Notes under the pieces: generated by a model
Database searches by the model: none
Seen by the model: only the letters and a program-made list of their open reading frames with translations
What the model was told of the DNA's origin: nothing
In this document: in pieces, positions 9,539 to 16,136 of the stretch
Numbering within the stretch: the stretch's first letter is position 1
How the letters are laid out: each line of letters opens with the position of its first letter
Program-made: the position numbers and the translations under genes
Assembly: GCA_958402495.1 (NCBI GenBank)
Contig: CATXTS010000016.1
Coordinates: 1 to 24,738, forward strand
Length of the DNA stretch: 24,738 nt
DNA from: an uncultured Clostridiaceae bacterium
Lineage (GTDB): Bacteria > Bacillota > Clostridia > TANB77 > CAG-508
Direction of reading: 5' to 3'

Positions 9539-9618
9539 CATTTTCTATATTTGCTTGCGCATCGGCATTTTTACTACCCTTCATGTTCCCTACGTAAAAA
9601 TGCCTAATATAGAAAATG
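9539..9618. other. Long nested hairpin, possible structured RNA
   Basis: Outer arms 9539-9551 and 9606-9618 are a perfect 13-bp match. Inner arms 9564-9574 and 9594-9604 are a perfect 11-bp match. A 12-base bulge on the left faces one base on the right, and the apical loop is 19 bases. The loop segment 9585-9591 (gttccct) can also pair with 9526-9532 (agggaac), making a possible pseudoknot. The structure lies between convergent genes. It could be a small RNA or a recognition hairpin of a mobile element. Confidence 0.5.
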
Positions 9619-9728
9619 CCTTCAGGACTTACTTTTTGGTTTTATACAATAGATATCTAAATAAAATTGTATTTGACAAATCCGAATTATTAAATACTGG
9701 TAAAAAAATAAGAACCCACATAAAAAAC

Positions 9729-9760
9729 GGGTAAGTAGTGATGCTTACCTATTTTATTCT
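9729..9760 (+). terminator. Terminator-like hairpin inside the repeat-bounded core
   Basis: Arms 9730-9735 (ggtaag) and 9744-9749 (cttacc) form 6 bp, extendable by one G-T pair, around an 8-base loop. The tail is T-rich but interrupted (tattttattctt). It would end a plus-strand transcript crossing the nested hairpin. Confidence 0.4.
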
Positions 9761-9778
9761 TCTATAATGCCATTAAGT

Positions 9779-9831
9779 CTGTCCCCTATGGACACTTTTG
9801 TCCATCTGGACCAGGTCCCAATGGACAGTTT
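9779..9831 (-). repeat. Palindromic repeat, copy 2 (inside the 3' end of the pseudouridine synthase gene)
   Basis: This is the inverted, more diverged partner of the unit at 9454-9509. Its own palindrome is imperfect (12 of 14 positions around gtccatctggacc / ggtcccaatggac). It overlaps the C-terminal codons and the TAG stop (9786-9788) of the minus-strand gene. Confidence 0.8.
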
Positions 9832-10703
9832 ATGTGAAAGGTTTGTCCATTAAGATAGGAGAGAATACCACTTGGTGTAGTAAATTGAAATTGCATTTGG
9901 TAACTGTATAATTGTTGAGTCTTTTCACGGAATTGTTTGTTTATACGGTTGTCTCCATATTTTCCGTCTCCTATGATAGGATGTCCTAAATGGGCTAAGT
10001 GGGCTCTAATTTGATGGGTTCGTCCTGTTTCTAAATTGACATCTAATAGGGAGGTTTGTTCTTGTTTGGATTCAGATATAACATGATAGCTGGTTATGAT
10101 TTTTTGATAGCCTTTCTTAGGTATATCAGAGATATAAACAAGTGATTTCTTTTGGTCTTTAAATAAATAGGCTTCTAATCTGGCCTGTTTCTTTTTTAGA
10201 ATACCTTGTACTTTTGCTAAATAGTGTTTTTCTATTTCATGGTCTTTAAATTTTTGTAATAGAATAGATAGGGCTTCTGGTGTTTTGGCGAATAAGACGA
10301 GTCCCATAGTGTTTCTGTCTATTCGATGGCAAGGTTCTATATAAGTGTTTTTTTTCTTTTGACTTAAATATTCTTTAACGATTGTGGTAAGAGAATTCTC
10401 ACCAACAACTTCTATTCCACTTGGCTTATTAGCCAATAAAATGTAATTATCTTCATAAACAATGGAAAGCAATCTCTTATCCAAAGTGTTAGAAGAAAAT
10501 AAATATGCATCTGCAATATAAATTTGTATTTTATCTCCTGTATAGATAGTAGTATTTTCATGAATTTTTTTTCCATTTATACGGATGTCTTTTTGTCTGA
10601 GTGCTTTAAAAAGCATTCCTGTTTTTAAACCAGGGAAGTTTTCTAATAAATAGGTATTTAGTTTCTTTTCATTATTTTCTACATTAACAATTAATTCTTT
10701 CAT
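9786..10703 (-). CDS. RluA-family pseudouridine synthase with repeat-derived C-terminal tail
   Basis: Isomerises uridine to pseudouridine in rRNA or tRNA. Residues about 1-62 form an S4-type RNA-binding domain and about 78-290 the catalytic domain. The catalytic Asp129 lies in HRIDRNTMGLVL, and the family motif ETGRTHQIRAHLAHLGHPIIGD is present. I start at 10703 (MKELIVNVEN), the normal family N-terminus; an upstream ATG at 10757 would add 18 residues and overlap the promoter. No clear ribosome binding site is visible, and the predicted transcript start is only about 13 bases upstream. The last 13 residues (CPLGPGPDGQKCP) and the stop codon come from the palindromic repeat, so the ancestral C-terminus has been replaced or extended. 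The exact RNA target (RluB/C/D-like) cannot be assigned. Confidence 0.92.
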   Translation of the reverse strand: MKELIVNVENNEKKLNTYLLENFPGLKTGMLFKALRQKDIRINGKKIHENTTIYTGDKIQIYIADAYLFSSNTLDKRLLSIVYEDNYILLANKPSGIEVVGENSLTTIVKEYLSQKKKNTYIEPCHRIDRNTMGLVLFAKTPEALSILLQKFKDHEIEKHYLAKVQGILKKKQARLEAYLFKDQKKSLVYISDIPKKGYQKIITSYHVISESKQEQTSLLDVNLETGRTHQIRAHLAHLGHPIIGDGKYGDNRINKQFREKTQQLYSYQMQFQFTTPSGILSYLNGQTFHINCPLGPGPDGQKCP

Positions 10704-10722
10704 GCATCTAGTATATAAAAAA

Positions 10723-10752
10723 AGTATAAAAATTGCAATAGTATGTGGACAA
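10723..10752 (-). promoter_or_regulatory. Candidate promoter of the pseudouridine synthase gene
   Basis: On the minus strand TTGTCC (10752-10747) and TATACT (10728-10723) are 18 bases apart. The implied transcript start leaves a leader of only about 13 bases. It lies just beside the divergent promoter at 10758-10786. Confidence 0.4.
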
Positions 10753-10757
10753 TACAA

Positions 10758-10786
10758 TTGACAGGGTAAAACAATAAGGTTAAAAT
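10758..10786 (+). promoter_or_regulatory. Sigma-A type promoter of the 10837 gene
   Basis: TTGACA at 10758-10763 and TAAAAT at 10781-10786 are separated by 17 bases. The two boxes are identical to those of the rny promoter. The start codon lies about 50 bases downstream. Confidence 0.75.
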
Positions 10787-10836
10787 AACAGTAAAAAGAA
10801 TAAATATTAAAATTTATAAGAATAGGAGATTGAGAT

Positions 10837-11292
10837 ATGAGAAAATTTAGAAAGAGTATGTTGATAATAGGTATCGTTGTGGTAATTATGGTGATGATAT
10901 TTATTTTTTTCTATGAAAAATCAAAGGTATTTGAAGTAACCAATTATGTGGCTCAAACGAATCTTATAGAAGAAACAAATCAAACAATAACTACTAAAAT
11001 TAGCTTAAAGGAGTATGATATACTTTTCTATGGTAATCAAAAATTTTATATGAATTTTAAAGGAGAAAAGATAGAATTAAGAGAGGGATTGATAAATAAA
11101 ACAATTTCTGTAGATAAAATGTTAGAGCAAGCTGAACAAGACTCTAAAAATAATATAGCTAGCAGAAATTTGTATTTAGATGGAGGAAGCATACAATATA
11201 TATATGATGATTTTTCTATTATAAAAATGCATAGTCTTAACGGAAATCGAAATGTTTATATTGGAGAGAATCTAGATATTGACAATTTGTAA
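10837..11292 (+). CDS. Membrane-anchored protein of unknown function
   Basis: I do not recognise this 151-residue protein. Residues 7-26 are a strong membrane helix after a basic N-terminus (MRKFRK), so most of the chain should lie outside the cell as an anchored domain. The rest is polar, rich in Asn, Ile, Lys and Tyr, without cysteines or catalytic motifs that I can name. AGGAG at 10824-10828 lies 8 bases before the ATG and a good promoter precedes it, so expression is credible. It is the first gene of an accessory-looking block and lies 50 bases before a methyltransferase gene with no terminator between. Confidence 0.65.
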   Translation: MRKFRKSMLIIGIVVVIMVMIFIFFYEKSKVFEVTNYVAQTNLIEETNQTITTKISLKEYDILFYGNQKFYMNFKGEKIELREGLINKTISVDKMLEQAEQDSKNNIASRNLYLDGGSIQYIYDDFSIIKMHSLNGNRNVYIGENLDIDNL

Positions 11293-11342
11293 TAATTAAT
11301 TTTATCTAAGTATTAAAAAATATATAATATAGAAGGAGTAGA

Positions 11343-12077
11343 ATGATGAAAGAAAATAAATATGATGATATAACTTTTTTTAATAAATATAGTAGAATGG
11401 ATAGGTCAATAAAAGGGCTACAAGGGGCAGGCGAATGGCATGAATTTAAAAAAATGTTTCCTGATTTAAAAGAAAAAATAATGCTAGATATAGGGTGTGG
11501 ATTTGGCTGGCATTGTAAATATGCAGTAGAAAATGGAGCAACACAGGTTGTAGGAATCGATTTGTCTGAAAAAATGCTTGAGAGGGCAAGAATACAAAAT
11601 AATGATTCAAAGATAGAATATATACAATGTGCAATAGAAGATTATACTTATCCTAGAAACACTTTTGACATTGTAATTAGTTCTCTTACTCTACATTATA
11701 TTGAATCTTTTGATTTTGTTTGTCAAAAAGTATATCAAACATTAAAAAAAGATGGATATTTCATTTTTAGTGTTGAACATCCAATTTTTACAGCAAATGG
11801 GAAGGAAGAGTGGGAATATCAAACAGATGGAAGTATCAAATGTTGGCCGATAGATGATTACTTTCAAGAAAGAATGATTCACTCTAATTTTTTAGGAGAA
11901 GAAGTTATCAAATATCATAGAACAATCTCTAGTTATATAAATATATTGCTACAAAATGGATTTACACTTAAAAAACTTATAGAGCCACAACCAGAGGAAA
12001 AAATGATAGAGATGAATATAGCAATGAAAGAAGAATTAAGAAGACCTATGATGCTATTAATTTCAGCTCAAAAATAA
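11343..12077 (+). CDS. Class I SAM-dependent methyltransferase
   Basis: Rossmann-fold methyltransferase of the Methyltransf_11/25 type. The SAM-binding motif I is MLDIGCGFGWHCKYA (near residues 47-61), followed by the acidic strand-2 end VVGIDLSEKML. FDIVISSLTLHYIESF matches motif IV, and LKKDGYFIFSVEHPIF matches the post-motif region. The substrate is unknown; the family includes small-molecule and cofactor methylases. AGAAGGAG lies just upstream. Two adjacent ATG codons (11343 and 11346) are possible, and the second has better spacing (7 bases). The length of 243-244 residues is normal. It probably shares a transcript with the 10837 gene. Confidence 0.9.
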   Translation: MMKENKYDDITFFNKYSRMDRSIKGLQGAGEWHEFKKMFPDLKEKIMLDIGCGFGWHCKYAVENGATQVVGIDLSEKMLERARIQNNDSKIEYIQCAIEDYTYPRNTFDIVISSLTLHYIESFDFVCQKVYQTLKKDGYFIFSVEHPIFTANGKEEWEYQTDGSIKCWPIDDYFQERMIHSNFLGEEVIKYHRTISSYINILLQNGFTLKKLIEPQPEEKMIEMNIAMKEELRRPMMLLISAQK

Positions 12078-12159
12078 AATGAAACGTGGCATAAAGAGAA
12101 CAGAATAAGACTACCCTGACGATTGATAATTTTAAAAATGGTAGAATATAAGAATACAA

Positions 12160-12188
12160 TTGACGAATTTTAGAAAGAATTGTAAAAT
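12160..12188 (+). promoter_or_regulatory. Sigma-A type promoter of the pilin-like gene
   Basis: TTGACG at 12160-12165 and TAAAAT at 12183-12188 are separated by 17 bases. The start codon at 12232 is about 40 bases downstream. Confidence 0.7.
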
Positions 12189-12231
12189 AGTAATAGTAGT
12201 ATTGAAAAAATATATAAAAGGAGGGAAACAA

Positions 12232-13185
12232 ATGAAAAATAAAAATGGAATCACATTAATAGCATTGGTTATTACTATTATTGTTTTGATTATTTTGGCA
12301 GGTGTTACCATTAGTATGATAATAGGACCAGATGGATTAATTAAACAAGCAGATAAGGCTAAATGGGATACTTTGAATGCACAAGCCGAGAGCGATGAAA
12401 GATTAAATGCACTAGAAGAAGAGATAAAAAAGGCAACAGAAGGAAGTAATACAAATTCAGATTTAGCAAAATTTAAAGCAGGGGACTATGTGAAATATGA
12501 TACAGGTAATACAACAATAGGAGAAAATGGGGTTATAACTTGTAGAGTATTATATGAAGCAAATTCACAATATGGTTTACAGATTATATCTGATAAAAAT
12601 ATAAAAAATGTAACATTAGGAGATAATGATTGGGAGAATGGAAAAGCAGCATATAATAATGTAATAGAAACATTAAATAAAGAAGCAGAAAAATATTTAA
12701 ATACAAAGTATGCAGTTGATGCAAGAAGTGTAGGGAGCATACCAATATCGAATAATGGAATTTTTATAAGTAAGAATGCAGAAACAACAAAGACAGTTGT
12801 ATTGCCATTAAGTCATTGGGAGGAGTATAGAAGACCAAATGGATGGACAAGTGATGATACGGGTTGTAAGGATAGTGATAACAACTTTGAGATGGATTAT
12901 AATACAATGACGTCTTTAGGAATTCAAGCTACAGGAGCATCTTATTTATTAGCGTCGCGTTGTCTATCTTCATATCCAACCTATAGTAATTTTGATGTTT
13001 ATAGTATATATGGTAGTGGAGAATTTACAGGTAATGAGAGTGCTTTATGTAGTATAACTAGAACGGGAAATTCTACTGGTTATATGCAAACAAGTGGAAT
13101 TCGTGCATGTTTTTCTTTGAAATCAGATGTTAAAATAGAAAGTGGGGATGGAAAAAGTGAACAAACAGCATATATGTTAAAATAG
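12232..13185 (+). CDS. Type IV pilin-like (prepilin N-terminal methylation signal) secreted protein
   Basis: The first 30 residues are a class III (prepilin) signal: a short basic leader MKNKNG, the cleavage site after Gly6, then the hydrophobic helix ITLIALVITIIVLIILAGV. A prepilin peptidase should cleave it, and the product should join a pilus-like fibre or stay in the membrane. The mature protein has Ala at position 5 where classical pilins have Glu. Residues 35-65 continue as a charged helix. The C-terminal 200 residues form a Gly/Ser/Asn-rich globular region ending in GIRACFSLKSDVKIESGDG, a closing pattern I associate with DUF6273-like surface modules (low certainty). AAGGAGGG at 12218-12225 sets the start at 12232; an earlier in-frame ATG at 12160 lies inside the promoter. 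No pilus assembly genes are nearby. Confidence 0.75.
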   Translation: MKNKNGITLIALVITIIVLIILAGVTISMIIGPDGLIKQADKAKWDTLNAQAESDERLNALEEEIKKATEGSNTNSDLAKFKAGDYVKYDTGNTTIGENGVITCRVLYEANSQYGLQIISDKNIKNVTLGDNDWENGKAAYNNVIETLNKEAEKYLNTKYAVDARSVGSIPISNNGIFISKNAETTKTVVLPLSHWEEYRRPNGWTSDDTGCKDSDNNFEMDYNTMTSLGIQATGASYLLASRCLSSYPTYSNFDVYSIYGSGEFTGNESALCSITRTGNSTGYMQTSGIRACFSLKSDVKIESGDGKSEQTAYMLK

Positions 13186-13255
13186 ACATACTTAAAGCTT
13201 TTATATCTAAATTATTATCTAGTAATCACTTTTTTGCTGAAATTTTAAAAAGCAA

Positions 13256-13284
13256 TTGCATTTTTATTTGACTTGTGGTAGAAT
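13256..13284 (+). promoter_or_regulatory. Extended -10 promoter of secG
   Basis: TTGCAT at 13256-13261 and TAGAAT at 13279-13284 are separated by 17 bases. A TG one base upstream of the -10 box strengthens it. The start codon at 13324 is about 33 bases after the likely transcript start. Confidence 0.65.
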
Positions 13285-13323
13285 AACAACGTTAAGAAAA
13301 AATAAATCTAGGAGCGTGTAAAA

Positions 13324-13572
13324 ATGGAAATTGTGAAATACATTATATTAGGAATATATTTAATTGTTTGTGTTACTTTAATTATTGTAGCAACGATACA
13401 AACAAAGGAAAGTCAAGGAGCATCTGGAACCATTATGGGGTCTTCTACTAATAACTTTTATGAGAAAAATAAAGGCAGAACGAAAGAAGGCAGATTAAAG
13501 AGAATGACAATTACATTAAGTGTTTTATTTGGTATTTTAGCAGTAACACTAGGTATATTGTATGTAATTTAA
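13324..13572 (+). CDS. secG: Preprotein translocase subunit SecG
   Basis: Small partner of the SecYEG channel that supports protein export through the membrane. The 82 residues form two membrane helices (about 4-24 and 61-81) joined by a polar loop with GASGTIMGSSTNNFYEKNKGRTKEGRLKR split across it, the typical SecG pattern of a Gly/Ser-rich stretch and then basic residues. TAGGAG lies about 10 bases before the ATG. The neighbouring downstream gene, rnr, is the usual partner in Firmicutes, which supports the call. A terminator separates the two here. Confidence 0.9.
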   Translation: MEIVKYIILGIYLIVCVTLIIVATIQTKESQGASGTIMGSSTNNFYEKNKGRTKEGRLKRMTITLSVLFGILAVTLGILYVI

Positions 13573-13589
13573 GAAAATAGTACATAATG

Positions 13590-13624
13590 AAGATGTAGTG
13601 ATAAATAGCTACATCTTTATTTTG
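13590..13624 (+). terminator. Intrinsic terminator between secG and rnr
   Basis: Arms 13590-13598 (aagatgtag) and 13609-13617 (ctacatctt) form a perfect 9-bp stem with a 10-base loop. The tail tatttt follows. It begins 17 bases after the secG stop, so rnr needs partial read-through or its own promoter. Confidence 0.75.
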
Positions 13625-13672
13625 AATTTAGAGAAAAACAGAAGTAGGAAAATAAAGAAAATAGGAGTTTAT

Positions 13673-15844
13673 ATGGAAGAAAAGGAAAAACTAATTTTAG
13701 AGTTTATGCAAGAAGAAGCATATGTACCTATGAAGGCAAAAGAAATGGCAATGCTTTTAGAGGTACCTAAGAAGGAATATGGTGATTTTATGGTTTGCTT
13801 AAGTCGTTTAGAGGCAGACTTTAAAATTCAAAAAAATAGAAAAGGAAAATATAGTTTGTTAGATGAAGAAATTTATCAAGTAGGTACTTTTCGTGCCAAT
13901 GAAAAAGGTTTTGGTTTTGTTAAATTAGACAAGGACAAAGAACAAAAGGGCAGAGAAAATGAGATTTACATTGCTAAACCAAATACAAAGAAAGCATTGA
14001 ATGAAGATATGGTTTTAGTAGAAGTTATGCAAGCTTCAGAGAATAGTGGACATAGCCAAGAAGGTAAAATTGTAAAGATTATTAAACATCAGAAGAATAC
14101 ATTAGTAGGCATATTCCAAGATAGTCGAAACTATGGTTTCGTTGTGCCAGATGATAGAAAATTTGGTAGTGATATTTTTATATCTAAAAAGCATTTTCAT
14201 GGCGCTAAAAATAGGGATAAAGTAGTTGTTGAAATTACCAAATATCCAGAGCAGGATAAAAAAGCAGAAGGAAAAATTATAGAGGTATTGGGGAAAATAG
14301 ATGAAGCAGGTATGGACATGCTTTCTTTAGTAAAAGAATATCGTCTGCCATATGAGTTTCCAGAAGAGGTATTAAAAGAGGCTAGACAGATACAGCCATT
14401 AATTGACAAAAAGGAAATTCCATATCGCTTAGATTTAAGAAAAGAAGAAATCTTTACCATCGATGGAGAAGATGCTAAAGATTTAGATGATGCGGTTTTT
14501 GTAAAGAGATTGGAAAATGGAAATTATACATTAGGTGTAGCCATTGCTGATGTTAGTCACTATGTAATAGAAGGGTCTAAATTGGATAAAGAAGCTATTA
14601 CAAGAGGTACCAGTATTTATATGTTAGACCGTGTAATTCCTATGCTTCCTATAGAATTATCCAATGGTGTCTGCAGCTTAAATGCAGGAGAAGATAGACT
14701 GGCTTTAGCCGTTATCATGGAAATAAACCAAGAAGGGAAGGTACTAAGTGCAGATATACAAAAAAGTATCATTCGTGTAACGAAGAGAATGACTTATCAT
14801 CAAGTATCTACTATTTTAGCGTATGTACATGGAGAAAAACAAACAAAAGAAGAGATAGAACTGGTTAAAAACTATATACCGTATTTAGAACATTTTAAGG
14901 CAATGGAAGAATTGGCCCATATTTTAAAAGATAGGAGAGAAAAACAAGGTAGTTTAAATTTAGATATTCCTGAAAGTAAAATTGTATTAGATGAAAATGG
15001 TTATGCGATAGATATTGGAAAGTATGAATTGAGTTTTGCCAATGAAATAATAGAACAATTCATGTTAACAGCCAATGAAACTATTGCAGAAAGATTTTAT
15101 TGGCTAGAGGCACCTTTTATTTACAGAGTACATGAAGTACCAGAAGAAGATAAAATAACAGAGTTAAACAAATTTTTATATAATTTTGGTTATAAGATTA
15201 AAGGTGCAAAAGAGAATATCCATCCAAAAGCATTTGCAGAAGTGCTAGAGGCTGTAAAAGGAAAAGAGGAGGAGAGAGTGGTCTCCAATCTAATTTTAAG
15301 AACATTAAAAGTAGCAAGATATGAAAGTGAAAACAAAGGACATTTTGGTATTGCAAGTAAGTACTATTGTCATTTTACCTCTCCAATTCGTAGATATCCA
15401 GATTTATTTATCCATAGAATGATATCTAAGTATTTAGAACAGGATTATCAAGTAAAAGAAGAATGGAAAGAAAAACATCAAATACAAGCTGTTCAGTACG
15501 CACAGCAATCTTCTGAAAGAGAAAAAATAGCCCAAAAAGTAGAAAGAGAAAGTGTGGATATTAAGAAGGCAGAATATATGGAAGATAAAATAGGGGAAGA
15601 ATATGAAGGATTGATATCTTCTATTACATCGTTTGGTATGTTTGTAGAACTAGAAAATACAGTAGAAGGCTTAATTCGTTTTGATAAGATGGGGGATGAA
15701 TATTTCTTATATGATGAAAATAGAAAAACATTAACTGGTGAAAGAACAAATAAAACCTATAAAATAGGAGATAAAGTAATCATTAGAGTAATAGAGGCTA
15801 ACAAACAATTAAGAAGGATTGATTTTGAATTAATAGAAAAATAA
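13673..15844 (+). CDS. rnr: Ribonuclease R
   Basis: Processive 3'-to-5' exoribonuclease that degrades structured RNA, including rRNA fragments and mRNA. Domain order: an N-terminal winged-helix segment (about 1-65), cold-shock/OB folds (about 70-215), the RNB catalytic domain and a C-terminal S1 domain (about 637-722). The catalytic aspartates are D264, D270, D272 and D273 in the DGEDAKDLDDA motif, with the family's usual spacing. The chain of 723 residues is normal. AGGAG at 13663-13667 sets the start at 13673; an earlier in-frame ATG at 13598 lies in the terminator. smpB, a common downstream partner, is absent. Confidence 0.96.
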   Translation: MEEKEKLILEFMQEEAYVPMKAKEMAMLLEVPKKEYGDFMVCLSRLEADFKIQKNRKGKYSLLDEEIYQVGTFRANEKGFGFVKLDKDKEQKGRENEIYIAKPNTKKALNEDMVLVEVMQASENSGHSQEGKIVKIIKHQKNTLVGIFQDSRNYGFVVPDDRKFGSDIFISKKHFHGAKNRDKVVVEITKYPEQDKKAEGKIIEVLGKIDEAGMDMLSLVKEYRLPYEFPEEVLKEARQIQPLIDKKEIPYRLDLRKEEIFTIDGEDAKDLDDAVFVKRLENGNYTLGVAIADVSHYVIEGSKLDKEAITRGTSIYMLDRVIPMLPIELSNGVCSLNAGEDRLALAVIMEINQEGKVLSADIQKSIIRVTKRMTYHQVSTILAYVHGEKQTKEEIELVKNYIPYLEHFKAMEELAHILKDRREKQGSLNLDIPESKIVLDENGYAIDIGKYELSFANEIIEQFMLTANETIAERFYWLEAPFIYRVHEVPEEDKITELNKFLYNFGYKIKGAKENIHPKAFAEVLEAVKGKEEERVVSNLILRTLKVARYESENKGHFGIASKYYCHFTSPIRRYPDLFIHRMISKYLEQDYQVKEEWKEKHQIQAVQYAQQSSEREKIAQKVERESVDIKKAEYMEDKIGEEYEGLISSITSFGMFVELENTVEGLIRFDKMGDEYFLYDENRKTLTGERTNKTYKIGDKVIIRVIEANKQLRRIDFELIEK

Positions 15845-15897
15845 AAAAATGTAAGAATTGTAAGGAATATTTCCTTCTTTCTTACATTTTTCTCTTT
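15845..15897. terminator. Bidirectional terminator between rnr and the germination operon
   Basis: Arms 15845-15857 and 15879-15891 are a perfect 13-bp match, with an inner aaggaa/ttcctt pairing. T-rich tails exist on both strands: five T inside the right arm on plus, and seven T followed by A on minus. It serves rnr, ending at 15844, and the minus-strand gene ending at 15930. Confidence 0.85.
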
Positions 15898-15929
15898 TTA
15901 ATATTTTTTTCTCTAAATACAGTCTCTTT

Positions 15930-16109
15930 TTAATTTAGCCAAACAACGATATTGCTAAAAATAACTGTAAGAACTGTAAAACTAATTACAAAATAACCAC
16001 CCATTTTATTATTTTCCTGTTTAATCTCATACATACCATAAGAAATGGTGTGTATGAAAACATAGATGGTAAAAAGTAAAAATAGAGCATGATAAACCAC
16101 ATTTAACAT
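15930..16109 (-). CDS. Small two-helix membrane protein, candidate germinant receptor D subunit
   Basis: A 59-residue frame begins with ATG at 16109, with AAAGAGG about 10 bases upstream, and ends with TAA at 15930-15932. It starts MLNVVYHALFLLFTIYVFIH and ends FSNIVVWLN. Two membrane helices (about 3-22 and 38-57) are joined by a short polar loop containing YEIKQENNKMGG. It lies 27 bases after gerC on the same strand and before the shared terminator, so it is the last gene of the operon. Some Bacillus germinant receptor operons carry a small two-helix D subunit, for example GerKD. Size, topology and position fit, but I cannot show homology. Confidence 0.6.
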   Translation of the reverse strand: MLNVVYHALFLLFTIYVFIHTISYGMYEIKQENNKMGGYFVISFTVLTVIFSNIVVWLN

Positions 16110-16136
16110 AATAGTACCTCTTTCTTTTGATAATAT

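Larger units (their letters stand above)
9454..9831. mobile_element. Candidate non-autonomous element bounded by inverted repeats
   Basis: Two related units of about 55 bases in inverted orientation (9454-9509 and 9779-9831) bound a core of about 270 bases that has no gene. The core holds a nested hairpin at 9539-9618 and a terminator-like hairpin near 9730-9749. This looks like a MITE or a pair of REP-type units. No transposase is present and I could not confirm target-site duplications. An open frame of 98 codons beginning inside ftsH at 9438 crosses the core, but it has no family features and runs through the palindrome, so I do not call it a gene. Confidence 0.4.

Noticed and set aside
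9673..9701. Promoter inside the repeat-bounded core (TTGACA at 9673)
   Set aside because: No acceptable -10 box lies at 16-18 bases.
9438..9734. 98-codon plus-strand frame starting inside the ftsH end
   Set aside because: It overlaps the ftsH end, runs through the palindrome and hairpins, has no ribosome binding site and shows no family features.
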